From the NCBI GenBank assembly GCA_030062745.1, contig CP099846.1, forward strand, positions 28,789,201 to 28,853,200: a stretch of 64,000 nucleotides of DNA, read 5' to 3'. The position numbers were made by a program, and so were the translations under genes. The notes beneath the pieces are model-generated. The model had not been told where the DNA came from and ran no database searches. It saw only the letters and a list, made by a program, of their open reading frames with translations. Shown piece after piece: positions 60,058 to 64,000 of the stretch. Numbering within the stretch: position 1 is the stretch's first letter; every line of letters starts with the position of its first letter. The stretch comes from Capitulum mitella. Taxonomy: Eukaryota; Arthropoda; Thecostraca; Pollicipedomorpha; Pollicipedidae.

Positions 60058-60900
60058 AAAAAAATAACTTCATGGCTGGTCTTTGCAGCTGGAAGTCGCG
60101 ATCCTGGATCCGACCTGAGTCTGACCTTCACACCATTCCTCCAGCGGTAATGCCCTCCGCTGGGGCCGGCGTGCAGGCGGCCCTACGAGCCTCACTCGCG
60201 CCGCCGTCTGCCGCAGAGTCGGGCGAGGAAGTGCGCGGCGTCTCCTTCAGCCACCCGTACAGCATGGCGAGCGCCTGCGGCCTGCCGGCGTACACCAACC
60301 ACGTGGACAGGTTCGTCGGCTGCCTGGACTACATCTTCTACATGTCGGACCGGATGGAAGTGCGCCAGGTGAGCGCGGCGGGTGGCGGCAGGCGCGAAAC
60401 CTCGCCGCTCCCGTTCGGATCACGCGCCCGACCCTCGCCGGCGGCGCCGAGCCGGGCTGGTCGGCGCCGCTGGCCGCTGGTGCGGCTGAGACGGCTGGGG
60501 TCCGTGCTGGTGTGAACGGTTCAGTGCTCGCGTTGGCTGCCGGTGACCGGATGGCGGATGGCAGCGTTCGGAGACGGCCCGTATCGGGCGATGTTCGATC
60601 ATGATTTCGGACCTGTTCTCTTGAGAGCAGGCCTTGATGTGGGCGGTAAGAATGGAACTTGCGTGACCGGCGCCCTGGCGCCTCGAGCGGGAGCCGCGAG
60701 CATCCTCCCCCGGCGGACCAGGGCGGGCCGAGAGCCGCTCTCGCCCCGCCTGGGTCTGACCCACAACTCGGGCCCTCTGTCGTCAGATGGTGCCGCTGCC
60801 GTCACACGAGGAGGTGACGCGGCACACGGCACTGCCCAGCGTCGTGTTCCCCTCCGACCATCTGGCGCTGGTGGCCGACCTTGCGTGGCGCGGCTCGTGA
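55788..60900 (+). CDS. PDE12: 2',5'-phosphodiesterase 12 (PDE12), nine exons
   Basis: Endonuclease/exonuclease/phosphatase-fold enzyme; in vertebrates a mitochondrial matrix deadenylase that also cleaves 2',5'-oligoadenylate. Exons: 55788-56522, 56805-56944, 57741-57903, 58529-58661, 59091-59261, 59606-59726, 60089-60146, 60217-60368, 60787-60900. N-terminal region with HPMAGFPVYP; then catalytic blocks VSYNILADLYA, ICLQEVD, VANTHLYFHP, FCGDFNS, AYTNHV...GCLDYIF and PSDHLALV: the full active-site set. About 594 aa, close to the vertebrate length. An acceptor at 55699 opens the same frame upstream (RDYLEPGVPAFLRYL), so the start and any mitochondrial presequence may lie further 5' in an unseen exon. 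Two one-base breaks remain: an extra C at 56012-56015 and an extra G just after 60217, both in C/G runs, otherwise the gene is intact. Confidence 0.93.
59995..60054. repeat. (AT)n(GT)n microsatellite in PDE12 intron 6
   Basis: Imperfect AT tract then about 14 GT units, ending 35 bp before the acceptor of exon 7. Confidence 0.95.
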
Positions 60901-63326
60901 CGTCAGCCCGGCGTAGACCAATCGGGGACGACCTCGCGGCTGGCTGCTGCGTGATGTTGCCGCCAGACCAGCAGCTGTTGTTCTTGTTATTGTACTTTGC
61001 CGATAGAGGTGGTCCCACCCGCATTTTACACCAAGCGATGTGAAATACAACGTAAGACTGTTAGCATTTTTCTCTATTCATCGACATGGTTTCTAACATG
61101 TTGCATTCACTGACGGCCATCGAATTCGTGTCACTTCCACCAACGACGCACTCGAAGTAAAATCAGTTTGTGAGCGGGTGTCATGCGTTTTCCCGCGAAA
61201 CCTCCCTCAATGTCGGTCCGTGCGACCCTCGATATCACATTACGCTGTCCGTGATGTGCTTTTACATCGTAGTTCGATGCTCACAAGGAGCCAGTAGAAG
61301 TTTTCGACAAAAAGCAAAGACGTTCACTAGAATTATGGGTGATTATGTAACATAGACGAAACATGCATGAGAATGATTATCTCACGAACGTCCGATTCGA
61401 TTTCTGGGTTGAAATCACACCACTGCTTAAAGAAACATGTGCCTAGCTAGATCCAAAATGGACCACAAGATCCAGTGACAGATCCAGGTCTCTTTCATGT
61501 CCCCGATCCCAAACCCACGCAGTATCCTGCCCAAATTGATCCCAAGGTCCCGTGGGATCCGGGATCTACTAGTACTTCCATCGGCACACCGCATTCACGA
61601 CCGAGTGAGTCTCTCTCACCTGCAGCACTGCAGTCTCGACGAGGTCTGTCTCGAGCCCAAAGAGCGATTTCCAGTAGACACACATAACCCGATTCGCAAG
61701 CAGCGCCCCTGGTGGCGAAACATGCGATGGCTGCTCATCGCACCGATAATGCCTCTGCGTACAAATGAATTACGTGTGACTGAAAGTTTTCTTCTCCTCA
61801 CCCGCATGACATGGCTCGTGCGACCAGCATTAATGGGTGCGGTCTGTGCATCACGGGTCAGTTCATCTGCAATCAGTCAGAGCCAAAATGCCCAACCCAG
61901 TATGCCTGAGTCACCGTGAAATGGTTTTCTCACATCAGTCCAAGCATCACTCTAGAATGAGCATGGCATGATGCATATTCGCAACACCCATGGTACAGCA
62001 CCCATCTTTCTGAAACACACAGACGTTCGAAGTCAATGAGACTACAACAGAACTACCACCACATGTCCACGAATAAATAAAGTTTTAGTTGTAGGACGCA
62101 CCCAGGCTGATCGTCAGTAGCTGTACATAACCTTCCGTGAGGCGTGCCCTGGTGGCCATCTACAGAACCTTCTTCCGTGTACCATCGCAACCATTTTATT
62201 TATTTGTTTATTTGTATGTTTACCTTTAGGTTGTTTCCGGCCAAGGTCTGAAGGCATAAGGACAAGGGCTACTTCTAAGGCTTTCGCCACCCGCCAACGG
62301 CGCGCTCAGCATTTTCCAAGAATTAGTTAGGTCTTCGGCCGGGGGGCTACCAATTTCAGGGAGCTTCCTCGTTCGGCAGCTTGCATTGCGTTTGCTTCGC
62401 AATCAGCGGCGAAACTCGGGATTTTGTTAACTGGAAGGGCTTAGGCCAGGGGTGCTGTTTTGACTGAATAATTGGGGGAGGGGGCGAGACGCCGGCCGGA
62501 CAAGCTATCCACCCTCGAAATGTAAGTTCCTTAATAGATTAAGTCCACTTTATTTTAACCGACGGCAATTTTTTTTTTGCTATCATTTATCAAGTATCAG
62601 ACTATGATTGCCTTGTGAAAACTGGGAGAAAATGTTGAGGGGCCAAAATCACCTCTAGAGAGGTCAAGACCCACATGGAAGGGGGCACGGCCCGCGCCCA
62701 AAGATACAGATCAACACCCCTGGCTAAGGCCAGGGCCAAGGTGCTAGGTTTTCGGCTAGGGAAGGGCTCCGATTTCACTGGAGCGACACCTGCACTTCGT
62801 CTGGTTTGGTAACCGCGAGTTACGAAGTGAGATTCGAATGTGGCTGCTTGCTGAGTTTCGCCTTTCCCGTGACGACCAATGGGAGAGATGGGGTTGGTGT
62901 GGACTCGCAAGTCGCTGTTACGTGCGTTCGTGGGCTCTGCCAAAGGAGGGTGGAGGATGCTTCCCCTCCCACCGTATATTTTGGGGATTATACTTCCAAT
63001 AACTGCCGAATGTAGGCTCCAGTATTTATACCCGAATAGTTTGTGCTGTGGTTGCTGGATATTGCAAGAAAAGGCATATACTTCGTTTGGCGCTTTTCCT
63101 TCCTGCTGTTGAATCTGGAAGTAAATGGCAACCATACTGATGTTCAAAAATGATGCAATCCGAGGCTGGGGTATGCACGGGCACCTGCATAATGGCGTTT
63201 GTACAACGGCTTCAGAATCGGGATAAATATAAGAGATGTCTTCAATAAAAACGTATTCGTATTTTGTATGTTATCGCATACTAGTAAACTGAAATGCCGG
63301 AAAACACGGAAACTTGTGTTCTTATT
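60901..63326. other. Intergenic downstream of PDE12, repeat family F copy 2
   Basis: 62530-62720 aligns with family F at 40325-40660. Open frames of 140 codons (61497-61919, +) and 181 codons (63147-62602, -) overlap repeat DNA and have no domain. No RNA gene seen. Confidence 0.45.
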
Positions 63327-64000
63327 TTAACCGTATTCCCGGCAGGGGGGGCTGAATCCGCCCCCCCTCGGGTTTTTTGCTTGTCAATTCCAGGCTTTCT
63401 AACGCAGCTTCACGAAACTTGGTCACTTTTCCTAGCTATTCTTTCTACGCGCTGTGACAAAATTTAACAATTCTACATTGCTCAGGGGCGGAGCCAGGCA
63501 ACGTTTTTGGGAGGCACCTCAGGCAATTTTTGGCCCTGTTGAGGGTAAAAGAAAAATGTCTGCCAAAAACAGAGTTTTTAAGATAGAACTTAAAACCTTA
63601 TATCGATGTATAGATAAATAGTTGGGCAATGTGCACACAAAATTTTGTTTGTCTGAGGTCACTTAACAAGGTCGGGTCAAGGTCAAAAGTCAAAATTTGT
63701 TTTTTTGCAATCATTTCGACGCCGTCCTTTCAAATGCCAAACCCGGAAAATATGTGACGAAAAAAGGTGCCCTCTACTTTTGTACCACGTTTCAGCTTGA
63801 CATCAGGTCGGGTCACGGAGCTATGACCTAAAATATCAGTGCGCGTATCCTATTTCGCAATAGCAATAAAATGAAATTTTTGGAATAGAGTGAATTCAAA
63901 TGATTGAAAACGTTTACAGATAATATTAAATGCACACGAGATCATTCCAAATGACCCCAAGGTCACTGGAGGCCATTTAAGGTCAAAGGTCACAAGTTGA
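63327..64000 (+). mobile_element. TTAA-type MITE, family B copy 3 (cut by the window end)
   Basis: Starts TTAACCGTATTCCCGG, followed by a GC-rich palindromic block around 63346-63370 and the same interior as 29236-29735 and, reversed, 25345-26430. AGGTCA-type half-sites: AAGGTCGGGTCAAGGTCA near 63670 and CATCAGGTCGGGTCAC near 63801. The right end lies beyond the window. Confidence 0.8.

Noticed and set aside
62602-63147. 181-codon minus-strand open frame
   Set aside because: Overlaps repeat family F and has no domain.
1-64000. CRISPR arrays, bacterial operons, ribosome binding sites
   Set aside because: Spliced genes, LINE and metazoan gene families show a eukaryotic nuclear sequence; no spaced direct-repeat array was seen.

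Overview
This is nuclear DNA from a metazoan, most likely an invertebrate. Coding exons are separated by GT...AG introns. Most of the window is decayed transposable elements, dinucleotide microsatellites and minisatellites. CpG is not generally depleted. A mariner-like transposase of a kind common in arthropods and highly GC-rich exons would fit an arthropod or crustacean, but the species cannot be fixed from this window.

Three host genes can be rebuilt with consistent splice phases. (1) Minus strand, 20827-18094: a two-exon class A GPCR of about 382 aa, with an intron full of AT repeats and a GC minisatellite. (2) Plus strand, 47927-51915: a six-exon Shisa-like, single-pass membrane protein with a Cys-rich N-terminus, Gly/Pro/Tyr repeats and a C-terminal PPPY motif; one exon is only 29 nt. 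(3) Plus strand, 55788-60900: a nine-exon PDE12 orthologue (2',5'-phosphodiesterase/deadenylase, EEP fold) with every family motif present. Genes 2 and 3 need three one-base corrections, each an extra base in a C or G run, which suggests consensus error rather than decay.

Layout: 1-5.4 kb, tandem repeat copies and a foldback; 5.4-7.4 kb, a perfect 53-bp inverted repeat and a TTAA-ended MITE; 8.4-10.5 kb, a pogo/jerky-type transposase; 11.8-13.1 kb, a mariner-like element with TIRs; 13.8-14.9 kb, a further possible MITE; 18.1-20.8 kb, the GPCR; 22.2-26.4 kb, three more MITE copies; 26.9-27.9 kb, a hAT remnant; 29-31.5 kb, MITE copies; 33.2-38.5 kb, a broken I/Jockey-type LINE; 39.2-43.3 kb, repeat copies; 43.3-45.7 kb, a CpG-free block; 47.9-51.9 kb, Shisa-like; 54.5-55.8 kb, a second CpG-free block running into PDE12; 63.3 kb to the end, another MITE.

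The most unusual signals are the two sharply bounded blocks (about 2.0 and 1.35 kb) with no CpG at all inside an otherwise CpG-normal sequence, and the TTAA-flanked non-autonomous element families dense in AGGTCA half-sites. The genes do not form a functional cluster.
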